Source: Acidiferrimicrobium sp. IK (lineage in GTDB: Bacteria; Actinomycetota; Acidimicrobiia; Acidimicrobiales; Palsa-688). Taken from it: a stretch of 64,000 nt of DNA. Positions 33,485 through 42,940 of the stretch are shown here, one piece after another. The stretch's first letter is position 1. Every line of letters begins with the position of its first letter. Location: the NCBI RefSeq assembly GCF_025499425.1, contig NZ_JAIMCB010000003.1:186001-250000 (forward strand), in the 5' to 3' direction. The notes beneath the pieces are model-generated. The model saw only the letters and a program-made list of their open reading frames with translations, was not told the origin of the DNA and did no database searches. The translations under genes were made by a program, and so were the position numbers.

Positions 33485-35106
33485 CCAAGCCGTTTGCCAT
33501 CACCCTCGAGGTCGGTTCCAGCCTGCGCAACCGGACCGGTAACTGGCGCACCGAGCGGCCGGTGTATGTGGAGCGGCTCCCGCCCTGCAACGCCGGGTGC
33601 CCCTCCGGGGAGGACATCCAGGGCTGGCTGTACCGTGCCGAGGAGGGCGACTACGAAGCGGCGTGGCGCATCCTCGTCGAGGCCAACCCGCTGCCTGCGA
33701 TCATGGGTCGGGTCTGCTTCCGGCCCTGCGAGACCGCCTGCAACCGCGGCCAGCTCGACGAGGCGGTGGGGATCAACGCGGTGGAACGCCACCTCGGGGA
33801 CGAGGCGTTGCGTCGAGGATGGCGCCTGCCGGAGGCCGGGGCCGACACCGGGCGAAGAGTGCTGGTCGTCGGCGCCGGCCCCTGTGGCCTCTCCGCCGCC
33901 TACCAGCTGAGGCGCCTCGGCCACGCCGTCACCGTCGTCGACGCCGAGCCCCATCCCGGAGGGATGATGCGAACCGGGATCCCCGCCTACCGCCTGCCCC
34001 GCCAAGTGCTGGCGGCGGAAGTCGAACGCATCATGGAGCTCGGCGTCGACCTGCAGCTCGGCACCCGGGTGGGCGACGTGGACGCCGCGCTGCGAGACGG
34101 AGGGTACGACGCAGCGCTGGTGGCCGTCGGCGCCCAGCTCAGCCGGCGAGCGGAGATCCCCGCCGGCGACACCGCCCGGATCATCTCCGCCCTCAGCCTG
34201 CTGCGCAGCGTCGAGGAGGGCGGACCGTTGGAGGTCGGGCGCAAGGTGGCGGTGTACGGCGGTGGCGACACCGCGTTCGACGCGGCCCGCACCGCCCGCC
34301 GCCTCGGCGCCACCGACGCGGTCGTCGTCTACCGCCGCACGAGAGACCGGGCACCGGCCCACGACGTCGAGATGGAGGAGGCCGAGGCGGAGGGCGTCCA
34401 GATCAGATGGCTGTCCACCGTCCGGCGCGCCGACGGCGGACGGCTGGTGCTGGAACGGATGCGCCTCGACGACCGCGGTACGCCGCAACCCACCGGGGAG
34501 CTCGACGAGCTGGACGCGGACTGCCTGGTCCTGGCGGTCGGCCAGGACACCGACCTGTCGCTGCTCGACGCCGCCGACGGGGTCACCGTCAGCGGCGGGG
34601 GCGTAGACGTGGCCGCCGACTTGATGACCGGGCACCCCGGGATCTTCGCCGGCGGTGACGCCGTTGCCGGCGAACGTTCCGTCGCGACCGCCGTCGGCCA
34701 CGGCGCACGCGCGGCGAGGCGGATCGACCGCTGGCTCGCCGGAGAGGTCTGGCAGCCGCCGGCGCCTCGTGAGCCCGCCACGTTCGACCGGATAAACGCC
34801 TGGTACTACTCCGACGCGCCGCACGCGGTCAGGCCCCTGCTCGACGCCGCCCGCCGGCGCAGCACCTTCGACGAGGTGGTCGGAGGCCTCGACGAGTCGA
34901 CCGCCCTGTACGAAGCCCGTCGCTGCCTGTCGTGCGGCAACTGCCTCGAGTGCGACAACTGCTACGGGGTGTGCCCGGACAACGCCGTTGTGAAACTCGG
35001 GCCCGGCGAGCGCTACGCCATCAACTACGACTACTGCAAAGGGTGCGGGCTGTGCGTGGCCGAGTGCCCGTGCGGGGCGATGGCCATGATCCCGGAGACG
35101 ACCTGA
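33481..35106 (+). CDS. FAD/NAD(P) oxidoreductase fused to double 4Fe-4S ferredoxin domain
   Basis: 541 residues. Order: an N-terminal Cys-rich GltD-type iron-sulfur region (PCNAGCPSGEDIQGWL, GRVCFRPCETACNRG), an FAD-binding Rossmann motif (GAGPCGLSAAYQL), an NAD(P)-binding motif (VYGGGDTAFDAARTARRLGA), GQDTDLSLL, GIFAGGDAV, then a C-terminal double 4Fe-4S domain (C-x2-C-x2-C-x2-C-x3-CP and CKGCGLCVAECP). In this operon the ferredoxin part corresponds to the Por delta subunit, here fused to a glutamate-synthase-small-subunit-like flavoprotein. This suggests direct electron exchange between NAD(P)H and the enzyme. Confidence 0.88.
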   Translation: MTKPFAITLEVGSSLRNRTGNWRTERPVYVERLPPCNAGCPSGEDIQGWLYRAEEGDYEAAWRILVEANPLPAIMGRVCFRPCETACNRGQLDEAVGINAVERHLGDEALRRGWRLPEAGADTGRRVLVVGAGPCGLSAAYQLRRLGHAVTVVDAEPHPGGMMRTGIPAYRLPRQVLAAEVERIMELGVDLQLGTRVGDVDAALRDGGYDAALVAVGAQLSRRAEIPAGDTARIISALSLLRSVEEGGPLEVGRKVAVYGGGDTAFDAARTARRLGATDAVVVYRRTRDRAPAHDVEMEEAEAEGVQIRWLSTVRRADGGRLVLERMRLDDRGTPQPTGELDELDADCLVLAVGQDTDLSLLDAADGVTVSGGGVDVAADLMTGHPGIFAGGDAVAGERSVATAVGHGARAARRIDRWLAGEVWQPPAPREPATFDRINAWYYSDAPHAVRPLLDAARRRSTFDEVVGGLDESTALYEARRCLSCGNCLECDNCYGVCPDNAVVKLGPGERYAINYDYCKGCGLCVAECPCGAMAMIPETT

Positions 35107-35318
35107 GCTGCGAGCTTGGTCGAGGTAGGCGTCACAAGAACAGCACCGTGGTGTTCCCGGCTGCCTCATGAACACCATCTTCGAGCTGCGGTCCCCACGG
35201 CCCGCGAGCGAGGCGCTCCCACGCAGGTCCCGGCCGCGGCAATCATGGGTCTCGCCCTCCCCCGTAGGCCAGCTAGTCTCAGCTTCGGCCCGCGAACTCG
35301 GTTCAAAGTGTGGAGCAC

Positions 35319-36350
35319 ATGCGATATGTAAAGCTCGGACGGACCGGTGTCGAGGTCAGCGCGCAGTGCCTCGGGACGATGATGTTCGGTCCCATGGGCA
35401 ACCCGGATCCGGTCCAGTGCCAGGAGATGGTGCACACTGCGCTCGAGGCCGGGATCAACTTCGTCGATACCGCGGACGTGTACTCGCGCGGTCAGAGTGA
35501 AGAGATACTCGGTGCCGCCCTGAAGGGGCGCCGTGACGACGTCGTCGTGGCGACCAAGTGCTACAACGCGATGAGCAAGGAGCGGAACCACCGCGGCAGC
35601 TCGCGTCGATGGATCACCAAGGCCGTGGAGGACAGCCTGCGGCGCTTGCAGACCGATCACATCGACCTTTACCAGGTCCACCGGCTGGACTGGGGTACCG
35701 ACCTCGACGAGACCCTCGGCGCTCTGAGCGACCTGGTCCGGGCCGGGAAGGTGCTCTACATCGGGTCCTCGTCGTATCCCGCTGAATGGATCGTGGAGGC
35801 CCAGGCCGTGGCGGCTGCCAATCACCACCAGCGCTACGTCACCGAGCAGCCGCAGTACTCGATCTTCGCCCGTTCTACCGAAGCCGCGGTACTGCCGACA
35901 TGTCTACGTCACGGGATCGGCGTGCTGCCGTGGAGCCCGCTGGCCGGAGGCTGGCTGACCGGGAAGTACCGACGTGACGCCCCGGCACCCGAGGGCGCCA
36001 GGTTCTCCCCGGGCGGCCTGTTCAACCGGCGCCGGGGCGGCACCGTCGAACTGGCTGAAGATCCACGCCTGGGCCTGGTCGAGGCGCTGGTGGCGGTGGC
36101 CGACAAGGCCGGAATCACGATGACGCAGCTCAGCCTGGCGTTCGTCGCGGCCCATCCCGCCGTGACGTCCACCATCATCGGCCCGAAGACCCCCGAGCAG
36201 TTGCAGGACCTGCTCGGCGCGGCTGATGTCGTGCTCGACGACGCAACCCTCGACGCCATCGATGCCATCATCCCGCCGGGCATCGACGCCCCTGAGACCG
36301 AGCACTACGTCGAGAACCCGGGGTTGGCGGTGGAAGCCCGGCGGCGCTGA
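35319..36350 (+). CDS. Aldo/keto reductase
   Basis: 343 residues from ATG 35319 (a GTG at 35310 is possible). AKR fold with the catalytic set: Asp and Tyr in FVDTADVYSRGQSEEILG, Lys in VATKCYN, His in YQVHRLDW. The segment QPQYSIFARSTE and the cofactor-binding end (STIIGPKTPEQLQDLLGA) are typical of the voltage-channel-beta/YajO-like branch. NADPH-dependent carbonyl reduction; substrate unknown. Two bases separate it from the next gene. Confidence 0.9.
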   Translation: MRYVKLGRTGVEVSAQCLGTMMFGPMGNPDPVQCQEMVHTALEAGINFVDTADVYSRGQSEEILGAALKGRRDDVVVATKCYNAMSKERNHRGSSRRWITKAVEDSLRRLQTDHIDLYQVHRLDWGTDLDETLGALSDLVRAGKVLYIGSSSYPAEWIVEAQAVAAANHHQRYVTEQPQYSIFARSTEAAVLPTCLRHGIGVLPWSPLAGGWLTGKYRRDAPAPEGARFSPGGLFNRRRGGTVELAEDPRLGLVEALVAVADKAGITMTQLSLAFVAAHPAVTSTIIGPKTPEQLQDLLGAADVVLDDATLDAIDAIIPPGIDAPETEHYVENPGLAVEARRR

Positions 36351-36352
36351 CC

Positions 36353-37225
36353 GTGTCCGAGGTCGGGGATTCACCGCTGTATGGGACCCAACAGGCCCGT
36401 GTGACCGATCTCCGCGTGGGCTTCATCGGTGCCGGGCAGATGGGGATGCCGATGGTCGAACGCATTCACGGCGCCGGGCTAGACGTGTCTGTGTTCGCCC
36501 GTCGAGCGGAAGTGGTCGAGGCCCTCACCGCAGCCGGCATCCCGCATGCTGCCTCGATACCGGAGCTGGCAGCGTCGGTCGACGTCTTGTGCATATGCAC
36601 GTTCAGCGACGCCCAACTCCGAGAGGTCGCTCTTGGCCCTCAGGGCGCCATCGCCAGCCTCTTGCCCGGAGCGGTTCTGGTCAACCACACAACAGGAAGT
36701 CCTGCGCTCGCCGAGGAGATGCAGGCGTCCATGCCGGCGGGCGTCGGGCTGGTGGACGCCCCAGTGAGCGGCTCATCCGACCAGATCCGGGCCGGGCAGC
36801 TGACGGTGCTCGCCGGCGCCGACCCGGGGTGCCTGGAGGCGGCCCGTCCGGTGATGGCGACCTACGCATCGACCATCCTTCACGCCGGAGGCGTCGGCGA
36901 TGCCCAGCGCGTCAAGCTGGTCAACAACCTGGTGTTCACCGTGCACCTACGTATCGCAGCACTTGCAGCCGGAATCGGGCAGGGTCTTGGCATCGGACCG
37001 GAGGCCCTATCCCGGGCCCTCCGCCACTGCTCCGGCACCAGCCTGCCCATCTCGATGCTGGAGCTGCGACCCGTGGATGCGCTGGTCGCCGGAGCGAGGC
37101 CGTTCCTCAGGAAGGACGTGGGCACGGTGCGGGACGTAGCCGCCGAGCTCGGCGTCGACCTCGGCATGCTTGGTGAGCTGGCGTCGTGGGTCGACGGCCC
37201 GGACGGCGTCGACGACCTGGATTGA
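36353..37225 (+). CDS. 3-hydroxyisobutyrate dehydrogenase family protein
   Basis: 290 residues from GTG 36353. The NAD(P)-binding motif is GFIGAGQMGMPM, after a 20-residue N-terminal extension. The substrate-binding strand VDAPVSGSS and the catalytic lysine region VKLVNNLV (Lys before VNN) are present. Members oxidise beta-hydroxyacids such as 3-hydroxyisobutyrate or tartronate semialdehyde; the precise substrate is unclear. It is probably cotranscribed with the aldo/keto reductase. Confidence 0.87.
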   Translation: MSEVGDSPLYGTQQARVTDLRVGFIGAGQMGMPMVERIHGAGLDVSVFARRAEVVEALTAAGIPHAASIPELAASVDVLCICTFSDAQLREVALGPQGAIASLLPGAVLVNHTTGSPALAEEMQASMPAGVGLVDAPVSGSSDQIRAGQLTVLAGADPGCLEAARPVMATYASTILHAGGVGDAQRVKLVNNLVFTVHLRIAALAAGIGQGLGIGPEALSRALRHCSGTSLPISMLELRPVDALVAGARPFLRKDVGTVRDVAAELGVDLGMLGELASWVDGPDGVDDLD

Positions 37226-37672
37226 CGAGTTAGCCGGCCGGCGGCGCGCCCTGCGGATCGTCCCCGTCAGAGGGCTATTCGCACAGACACGTCGTGGTAC
37301 CGGCCCAGGGGGCAGCTGTGACGTCCCCCGACCGAGAGGTCGTTTGGGTGCCGTTGCGACTTCGGGGGAGGTTCCTCGCCACGGAGGTGCCGCGCTGTGG
37401 GTTCGCGACACCCCACGACCGTCACCTCTCGGCGAACCGGCTTCCCGGTCGCGGTGCTGCAGTGGTGACCTCGCGTTTCGAGCCGCTGGTGCAGGTCCTG
37501 GCGGAGGAAGGTGGTCGCCAAGGGCTCCATGCGAGCTTGGCGTCCGGCGAAGGTGATGCCACCGGGATCGCTGGATCCTCGGCGGGGGCGGGGTCGTGCG
37601 TCCGTCGCTCGCTGCGCCTCTTTGCGCCGGCTCACCGCCGGGGCCACTCGTATCGGGCGAACGTGCATGCCT
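37226..37672. other. 447-base intergenic stretch, no gene recognised
   Basis: Two overlapping frames run through this stretch on both strands, but neither has a recognisable domain, a ribosome binding site or natural codon pattern. It lies between two convergent genes and may contain transcription ends or a decayed sequence. I can identify nothing specific in it. Confidence 0.4.
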
Positions 37673-40165
37673 TCAAACCCCGATGATGCGCCGGCTCCGC
37701 AGCTCGTCGATCTGATCCGGCCCGTAGCCGAGCTCGGTGAGCACGGTGGCAGTGTGCTGACCTGTGAGGCAGCCTCCGGCGGCCACACCCGGTGACTCCG
37801 ACATCGTGACGAGCGGCGTGAGCCGGGGATGGTCGTCAAGCGTCGGATGCCAGGCGCTGGTGACCAGGCCGCAGAGCGCGCCGACACTTCCGTCGTCCAT
37901 GAAGTTGGCCTCGACGGGCCCGGGTGCTACTGCAGAACAGGCGACGTCGACCGTACCCAGTGCGTCTTCCCAATCGGAGGCGCTCCGGGTGACCATGACC
38001 CTCGCGATGTCTTCGGCGAGTTCGGTGTCGTTGTCGCCGCGAGACCGCTCGGTGGCGAAGCGGCGGTCGGCACCCAGTCGCCCATCCGGCGTGAGAATCG
38101 GGGCCAGCGCATCCCATTCCCGCTCGGATGGCGCCGCCAGGAACACCCAGCCGTCTGAGGCCCGGTAGAGCCGGTAGAGGGCGCTGAGCCCGTGCAGCCC
38201 GGCATCGGCCGTGGGCGCGTCGGGGGCACCGTCGAACGAGACGGTCTCATCGCACAGGGCGTGGGTGACGGTGTCGAGCATCGTCGTAGTGAGTTCTGGG
38301 CACATGCCGGATCGCCGGCGTACCAACAGGCCTAGGACCAGTGCGGTGCCTACCGTGACCGAAGCCAGGCCGTCACAGTTGCCGACTCCCATCACAGCTT
38401 GGGCCAGAGGCATGGCCGAGCGCTTCACCTCGTCCAGCGTGAGCCCGTCCCCCTCGGGGATCGTGGTTCCGGCGTTGCGCCACGCGAGGCCGCCCGCAGC
38501 GCCGATGGTCGGCGCGTAGGCAGGCCGGTGGCCGTTAGGCCCCCCGGTGCCGTAGCCGGGAGCGTTCAGATAGACCAGATCGGGGTTGTGGCGCCGGAGA
38601 GCAAGCCCGTCGACTTCTAGGCGTTCGGCGACCCCTGCCCGGAAGGACTGCAGCACGATGTCGGCTCCGGCGGCCAGCTCGTACACGATCTTGCGGCCCT
38701 CGGATGTCGTGATGTCGACGGCCAAGCTTTCCTTGCCTTGCAGGGCTTTGACGCCTGCGATCTCAGGGAAGGGGAGCATGTTGCGCATCGGGTCGCCGTC
38801 GAGCTGCTCGACCTTGATCACGCGCGCTCCGAGCTCGGCTAGGAGCGTCGCTCCGAACGGTGCGGCGTAGTACGTGCCGAGTTCGAGGAGGGTGATTCCT
38901 TCGAGCGGCGGACGCCGGCCGGTGCGGTCGCTCCCGCTGGGCTCTCGCACTGGCCTGGTAGTCGCAGCTGGCAGCTCCCCGCTCCGGGCGGCATCCCGGA
39001 GCCGGTCGAGCACTCCGTCGCGGTCGGCATCGAGGCCGGGCGCCGAGGCGGCGAGAGGCGCCAGACCGGTCGCGATCTTGACGATGCGACCCGGCTGGCG
39101 GATGTCCCCGCGCGCGTGGTCATGGATGGTGACGGGCGTGCCGTTCCACTCCACCTGGGGATGGTCGAGCACCTCCGATCCGTGGCGGAACCGCTCTGCC
39201 CACACGTCGGGATGCTCATCGAAGACGGCGATCCACTCTGCGAGGGTCTTCGAGCGGACCGCCATCAAGAGACGTTCCCAGAACTCCACGCGGGTGTCGA
39301 CATCGGCGAAGTCGGGAGCGCTCATCCATTTCGAGTCGGTGAACATCCAGTCGAGGTCGAAGGCCTGCATCATCGCCCGGAAGAGCCTCTCGGCGGTCTG
39401 GGAGAATTGCACCCAGTGCCCGTCCTTGGTGAGGGCGATGAGTAGTCGAAACGAGAGACCACTGGTCGGTACTCCGGCGACAGACACCGGGACCTGCACG
39501 AACGCACTGCCATAACGGGTACCGATCACCCGTGAGAACCAGTTGAACGTGTCGTGGACGGAGAGGCCCTGGACGAGCGTGGTCTCGACCCGCTGCCCGA
39601 GCCCGCTCTGCTCCCGCTCGTAGAGGGCGGCGAGTACTCCCTGGGTGAGGAGCTGGGCTGCGGGGAACGCACAGTACGGGGCCGAGGGGAAGGAGGGTCC
39701 CGGCCGCGACGACATCTCGCTCAGCGAGGACATCGCCCCCATCTTGGCCATGACGGTTCCCTCGTAGCCCTTGACGCGAGAGAGGGGGCCGGTGCGGCCG
39801 AACCCGGTGACGGACCCGTACACGAGGCGAGGGTTGACTGAGAAGAGCTCCGCGTAGCCCAGGCCGAGACGCTCCGCTGTTCCGGGACGAAAGGTCTCGA
39901 TGACCACGTCCGCTTCTGACGCCAGGCCGATGGCAGAGGCGAGGTCACCGTGATCATGCAGGTCCAGAACGATGCTCTTCTTGCCGCGACCGAGGAACGG
40001 GTATGACGGCGCGCTGCGCATTCGGCTGCCCCCGGGTCGCTCCACCTGGATGACCTCGGCCCCGAAGTCAGCGAACAGCTGCGTCGCGTGTGCCCCGGTC
40101 GGCGCGTCGGAGAAGTCGACGACCGTCAGCCCAGCGAGCGGTAGAAGCCCCCCTGCACCGTTCAT
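37673..40165 (-). CDS. CaiB/BaiF family CoA-transferase, two fused domains
   Basis: 830 residues, twice the normal family length of about 400. Repeat 1 (1 to about 395) starts LAGLTVVDFSDAPTGAHATQLFADFGAEVI and includes FRPGTAERLGLGY and VTGFGRTGP. Repeat 2 (about 425-830) starts LEGITLLELGTYYAAPFGATLLAELGARVI and includes FRAGVAERL and GYGTGGP. These type-III CoA-transferases move CoA between carboxylic acids. The fusion puts the two halves of the usual interlocked dimer in one chain. It is divergent from the thiolase gene, sharing a 241-base region with an operator-like palindrome. Confidence 0.9.
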   Translation of the reverse strand: MNGAGGLLPLAGLTVVDFSDAPTGAHATQLFADFGAEVIQVERPGGSRMRSAPSYPFLGRGKKSIVLDLHDHGDLASAIGLASEADVVIETFRPGTAERLGLGYAELFSVNPRLVYGSVTGFGRTGPLSRVKGYEGTVMAKMGAMSSLSEMSSRPGPSFPSAPYCAFPAAQLLTQGVLAALYEREQSGLGQRVETTLVQGLSVHDTFNWFSRVIGTRYGSAFVQVPVSVAGVPTSGLSFRLLIALTKDGHWVQFSQTAERLFRAMMQAFDLDWMFTDSKWMSAPDFADVDTRVEFWERLLMAVRSKTLAEWIAVFDEHPDVWAERFRHGSEVLDHPQVEWNGTPVTIHDHARGDIRQPGRIVKIATGLAPLAASAPGLDADRDGVLDRLRDAARSGELPAATTRPVREPSGSDRTGRRPPLEGITLLELGTYYAAPFGATLLAELGARVIKVEQLDGDPMRNMLPFPEIAGVKALQGKESLAVDITTSEGRKIVYELAAGADIVLQSFRAGVAERLEVDGLALRRHNPDLVYLNAPGYGTGGPNGHRPAYAPTIGAAGGLAWRNAGTTIPEGDGLTLDEVKRSAMPLAQAVMGVGNCDGLASVTVGTALVLGLLVRRRSGMCPELTTTMLDTVTHALCDETVSFDGAPDAPTADAGLHGLSALYRLYRASDGWVFLAAPSEREWDALAPILTPDGRLGADRRFATERSRGDNDTELAEDIARVMVTRSASDWEDALGTVDVACSAVAPGPVEANFMDDGSVGALCGLVTSAWHPTLDDHPRLTPLVTMSESPGVAAGGCLTGQHTATVLTELGYGPDQIDELRSRRIIGV

Positions 40166-40295
40166 GCAGAAAAGGGTAATCGAGTTTCGACGAACCGGCT
40201 GCTAATCCACTGGCGGATTGATTGGGTGCGCCGGCCGGCGCTCTGGTGCAGCTCGGAGTGCCGACGTGCGGCCGGGGGTCGTGTCGTGCCACCGT

Positions 40296-40315
40296 ACTCG
40301 ACCAGGTAGTCAAGT
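40296..40315. promoter_or_regulatory. Operator-like 20-bp palindrome, copy 1
   Basis: ACTCGACCAG followed by GTAGTCAAGT, an imperfect inverted repeat (ACTnG / CAAGT ends), lies between the divergent CoA-transferase and thiolase genes. It matches the site at 42874-42893 (reverse complement) at 16 of 20 positions. The form suits a TetR-type dimer, which is inference. Confidence 0.55.
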
Positions 40316-40406
40316 AGCCCTAGCCTCCGAGGCGATCAGCTCGCTAGACTTGACGGTATTGTCAGCAGGGCGCATCGGCGTCTGTTCACCTAGCTCTGGA
40401 GGGGTT

Positions 40407-41576
40407 TTGCCCGAGGTCCTGATTCTCGATGCGGTGCGCACGGCGATCGGAAAGCGCAACGGCACCCTCGCCCGGTCCCACGCCAACGACGTGCTCGGCG
40501 CGGTCCAGAAGGCCATCGTGGACCGGACGGGAATCGACCCACTGGTCGTGGACCAGGTCGTCGGAGGGTGCGTGCAGCAGGTCGGCGCCCAGAGCGCCAA
40601 TGTCGCTCGTAACGCCTGGCTGGCCATGCGCCTACCCCAGGAGGTCCCGGCAGCCACGGTCAACTCCCAGTGCGGGTCCTCCCAGGAGGCCAACATGGTC
40701 GCCCATGCCCTGGTGGGCAGCGGACTGGCCGGGGTCGCCATTTCCTGCGGTGTGGAGATGATGTCGTCGGTGCCCTTCGGTGCCATGGCCGTCGAGGGCA
40801 AGTACGGCATGCCTCGGGAGGGAACCTATGCGGAGGTCTACGAGCCGACCACCCAGTTCGAAGGCGCCGAGCGCATCGCGTCCAAGTGGGCCATCACCCG
40901 GGAGCAGGCCGATGCGCTCGGCTGCGAGTCGCAGCGGCGGGCGGCTCAGGCCTGGGCCGAGGACCGCTTCGCCGGCCAGATCGCCCCTCTTGAGGTCACC
41001 TCCTACGGCGAGGATGGCAAGCCCACCGGCACGGTGACCTTCGAGCGCGACGAGTGCCTCCGGCCCACGACGATGGAGGGCCTCGCCAAGCTGAAGACCA
41101 ATGCCCCCGACGGCATTCACACCGCCGGTACCTCATCGCAGATCTGCGATGGCGCCGGGGCTCTGCTCCTGGCCACGCCCGAGCGGGCTGCTGCTCTGGG
41201 GTTGAAGGCCCGAGGCCGCATCGTGGACTCGGTGCTGGTCGGATGCGACCCCGAGCTAATGCTCGAGGGCCCGATCCCCGCCACCGACAAGCTGCTGGCA
41301 CGCACCGGACTGTCGATGGACGACATCGACGTGTTCGAGATCAATGAGGCCTTCGCCTCCGTCGTGCTGGCCTGGCAACAGGAGACCGGTGCCGACATGA
41401 CCAAGGTCAACCCCAACGGCGGGGCCATCGCGGTCGGCCATCCCCTCGGTGGTTCCGGTGTCATTCTGCTGACCCGGGCCCTCAACGAGTTGGAGCGCAG
41501 CGGGGGTCGCTATGCCCTCATCTCCATGTGCTGCGGTGGAGGTCTGGGCACCGGCACTATTATCGAACGGATCTGA
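40407..41576 (+). CDS. Thiolase (acetyl-CoA C-acyltransferase)
   Basis: 389 residues, starting at TTG 40407 just after GGAGGGG; the family N-terminus (PEVLILDAVRTAIGKRNG) begins here. Catalytic residues are seen: C89 in NSQCGSS, H345 in AVGHPLGGSG, and C375 in MCCGGGLG. It cleaves 3-oxoacyl-CoA with CoA, or condenses acyl-CoAs. Context with CoA-transferase, SDR and two enoyl-CoA hydratases favours degradation of a branched or cyclic acid. Confidence 0.92.
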   Translation: MPEVLILDAVRTAIGKRNGTLARSHANDVLGAVQKAIVDRTGIDPLVVDQVVGGCVQQVGAQSANVARNAWLAMRLPQEVPAATVNSQCGSSQEANMVAHALVGSGLAGVAISCGVEMMSSVPFGAMAVEGKYGMPREGTYAEVYEPTTQFEGAERIASKWAITREQADALGCESQRRAAQAWAEDRFAGQIAPLEVTSYGEDGKPTGTVTFERDECLRPTTMEGLAKLKTNAPDGIHTAGTSSQICDGAGALLLATPERAAALGLKARGRIVDSVLVGCDPELMLEGPIPATDKLLARTGLSMDDIDVFEINEAFASVVLAWQQETGADMTKVNPNGGAIAVGHPLGGSGVILLTRALNELERSGGRYALISMCCGGGLGTGTIIERI

Positions 41577-41877
41577 AGGTCCCATTGCGGCCGGGTGACC
41601 GACGATTGGCGTTAGCCGCCGGTGCGCCCCGGCGGCGTGCCGCGCCAGCCACGAACCCGCCCGACGCCCAGAAGGCCATCCCCGGGCACGCTGTCGAGTT
41701 GTTCGAACAGGACGCCAGGAGCTGATGCCGGCAGGTGTTCGTCCAAAAGCCGGTCTCCGCCCGCGAGGACGTCGCCGGCTACAGCGCCCTTCGGAAGTGG
41801 AGCGAGCAGTTCTGCGAGGTGCCTGAGGGCCGCCCCCTGACGCGGTCCCTCGTCGAGCAGGGCTGGCCGGGCACCGG
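41577..41877. other. 301-base intergenic stretch, no gene recognised
   Basis: The region lies between the convergent thiolase and SDR genes. Short frames occur on both strands, for example one from 41735 on plus, but none has a recognisable domain or ribosome binding site. No repeat or RNA gene was seen. Confidence 0.4.
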
Positions 41878-42837
41878 TCAGATCAGTCCGGTGACTCCGC
41901 CGCGGTCGTTGCCGCGTTCCGGGAAGATGAGGTCGTGGACGCTGCGGGCTTCCTCGGCGCCGGAGCTGAAGATCTGGTAACGGTCCGTTCCCAGCATCGC
42001 GCTCTCGCTGCCCGCAACAGCCTCCACTGTGAGGTCCCGATCGACGACGCCTTCGGTCACTCCGAGGAAGAATCGAGCGACGCGTCCGCCTGCGGCGCTG
42101 ATGATCTCGCCGTTCAGCGCGCAGTGCTCGTGGCACAGCCAGGCCACGACGGGGGAGACGAGATCGGGCCTGAGCGCGTCAGCCCACCGATCTCCCTCTC
42201 CGCTACGCCATCGCGCCGGGGCAGCCTTCGATTGGCGGGACATCGACGTGTAGGCGATGGGAGCGACGGCATTGGTTCGGATGCCAGCATCTTCGCCCTC
42301 GAGGGCGAGGACCCGAACCAGTCCCACCAGCCCGGCCTTCGAGGCCGCGTACGCCGCTGATCCCCGCTGCCCGAGCATCCCCGAGTTGGAAACGGTCATG
42401 ATGACACGCCCATAGCCCGACGATTCCATTATCGGCCATGCCGCCCGGGTGACGGCGAAGGCACTGCGCAGGTTGGCGGCCAGAACCATGTCCCACAGGT
42501 TGTCGTCGGTGGCGGCGATGGGCGCGGCACGCAGGATGCCGGCGTTGTTGATCACGATGTCGAGCCGGCCGTACGTGTCGACCGCCGCCTGTACCGCCTG
42601 TGCTGCGCCTCTGCTCGTAGCGCAGTCGGCCCCCACGCCGAGAGCGGTCCCGCCGCGCGCCGCGATGCCTGCGACAGCGGGCCCTGGGTCGGCGATGTCG
42701 TTGACGACGACGGAGGCTCCCCGCTCCGCCAGCAACTCGGCATGAGCCCGTCCCAGCCCGTTGGCCGCTCCGGTGACGAGGGCAACCCGGCCGTCGAAGC
42801 GCAGTGGCCCGCATCCTTCCGTTTGTAGAGGATCCAC
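41878..42837 (-). CDS. Short-chain dehydrogenase/reductase
   Basis: 319 residues from GTG. Classical SDR: cofactor motif TGAANGLGRA, NNAGILR, catalytic Ser in VSNSG, and YAASKAG for Tyr and Lys. The N-terminal and C-terminal regions (APIAYTSMS and a long C-terminal extension) are like the (3R)-hydroxyacyl-CoA dehydrogenase branch related to HSD17B4/MFE-2. Likely oxidises a 3-hydroxyacyl-CoA intermediate. Divergent from the enoyl-CoA hydratase gene, with the second palindrome between them. Confidence 0.88.
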   Translation of the reverse strand: MDPLQTEGCGPLRFDGRVALVTGAANGLGRAHAELLAERGASVVVNDIADPGPAVAGIAARGGTALGVGADCATSRGAAQAVQAAVDTYGRLDIVINNAGILRAAPIAATDDNLWDMVLAANLRSAFAVTRAAWPIMESSGYGRVIMTVSNSGMLGQRGSAAYAASKAGLVGLVRVLALEGEDAGIRTNAVAPIAYTSMSRQSKAAPARWRSGEGDRWADALRPDLVSPVVAWLCHEHCALNGEIISAAGGRVARFFLGVTEGVVDRDLTVEAVAGSESAMLGTDRYQIFSSGAEEARSVHDLIFPERGNDRGGVTGLI

Positions 42838-42873
42838 GGCACGTCCAGTCTCAGGCGTCGCGTCGGCCGGCCG

Positions 42874-42893
42874 ACTTGACTAACTTGCCAAGT
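42874..42893. promoter_or_regulatory. Operator-like 20-bp palindrome, copy 2
   Basis: ACTTGACTAA followed by CTTGCCAAGT, with seven-base perfect outer arms CGACTTG / CAAGTCG when flanks are counted. It lies in the 103 bases between the divergent SDR and enoyl-CoA hydratase genes and resembles the site at 40296. It probably binds a shared repressor; no regulator gene is visible nearby. Confidence 0.6.
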
Positions 42894-42940
42894 CGCCTCC
42901 GAAGGGAAAGAGTAGCTCCAGACCCGGAGGAGGAGCTGCG

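Noticed and set aside
33445..35178. Long minus-strand frame of 577 codons opposite the por operon
   Set aside because: Arg/Gly/Pro-biased shadow of the real plus-strand genes in GC-rich DNA; no domain or start signal.
37267..37887. 206-codon minus-strand frame in the 37.2-37.9 kb region
   Set aside because: Overlaps the end of the CoA-transferase in another frame, no ribosome binding site, no recognisable domain.
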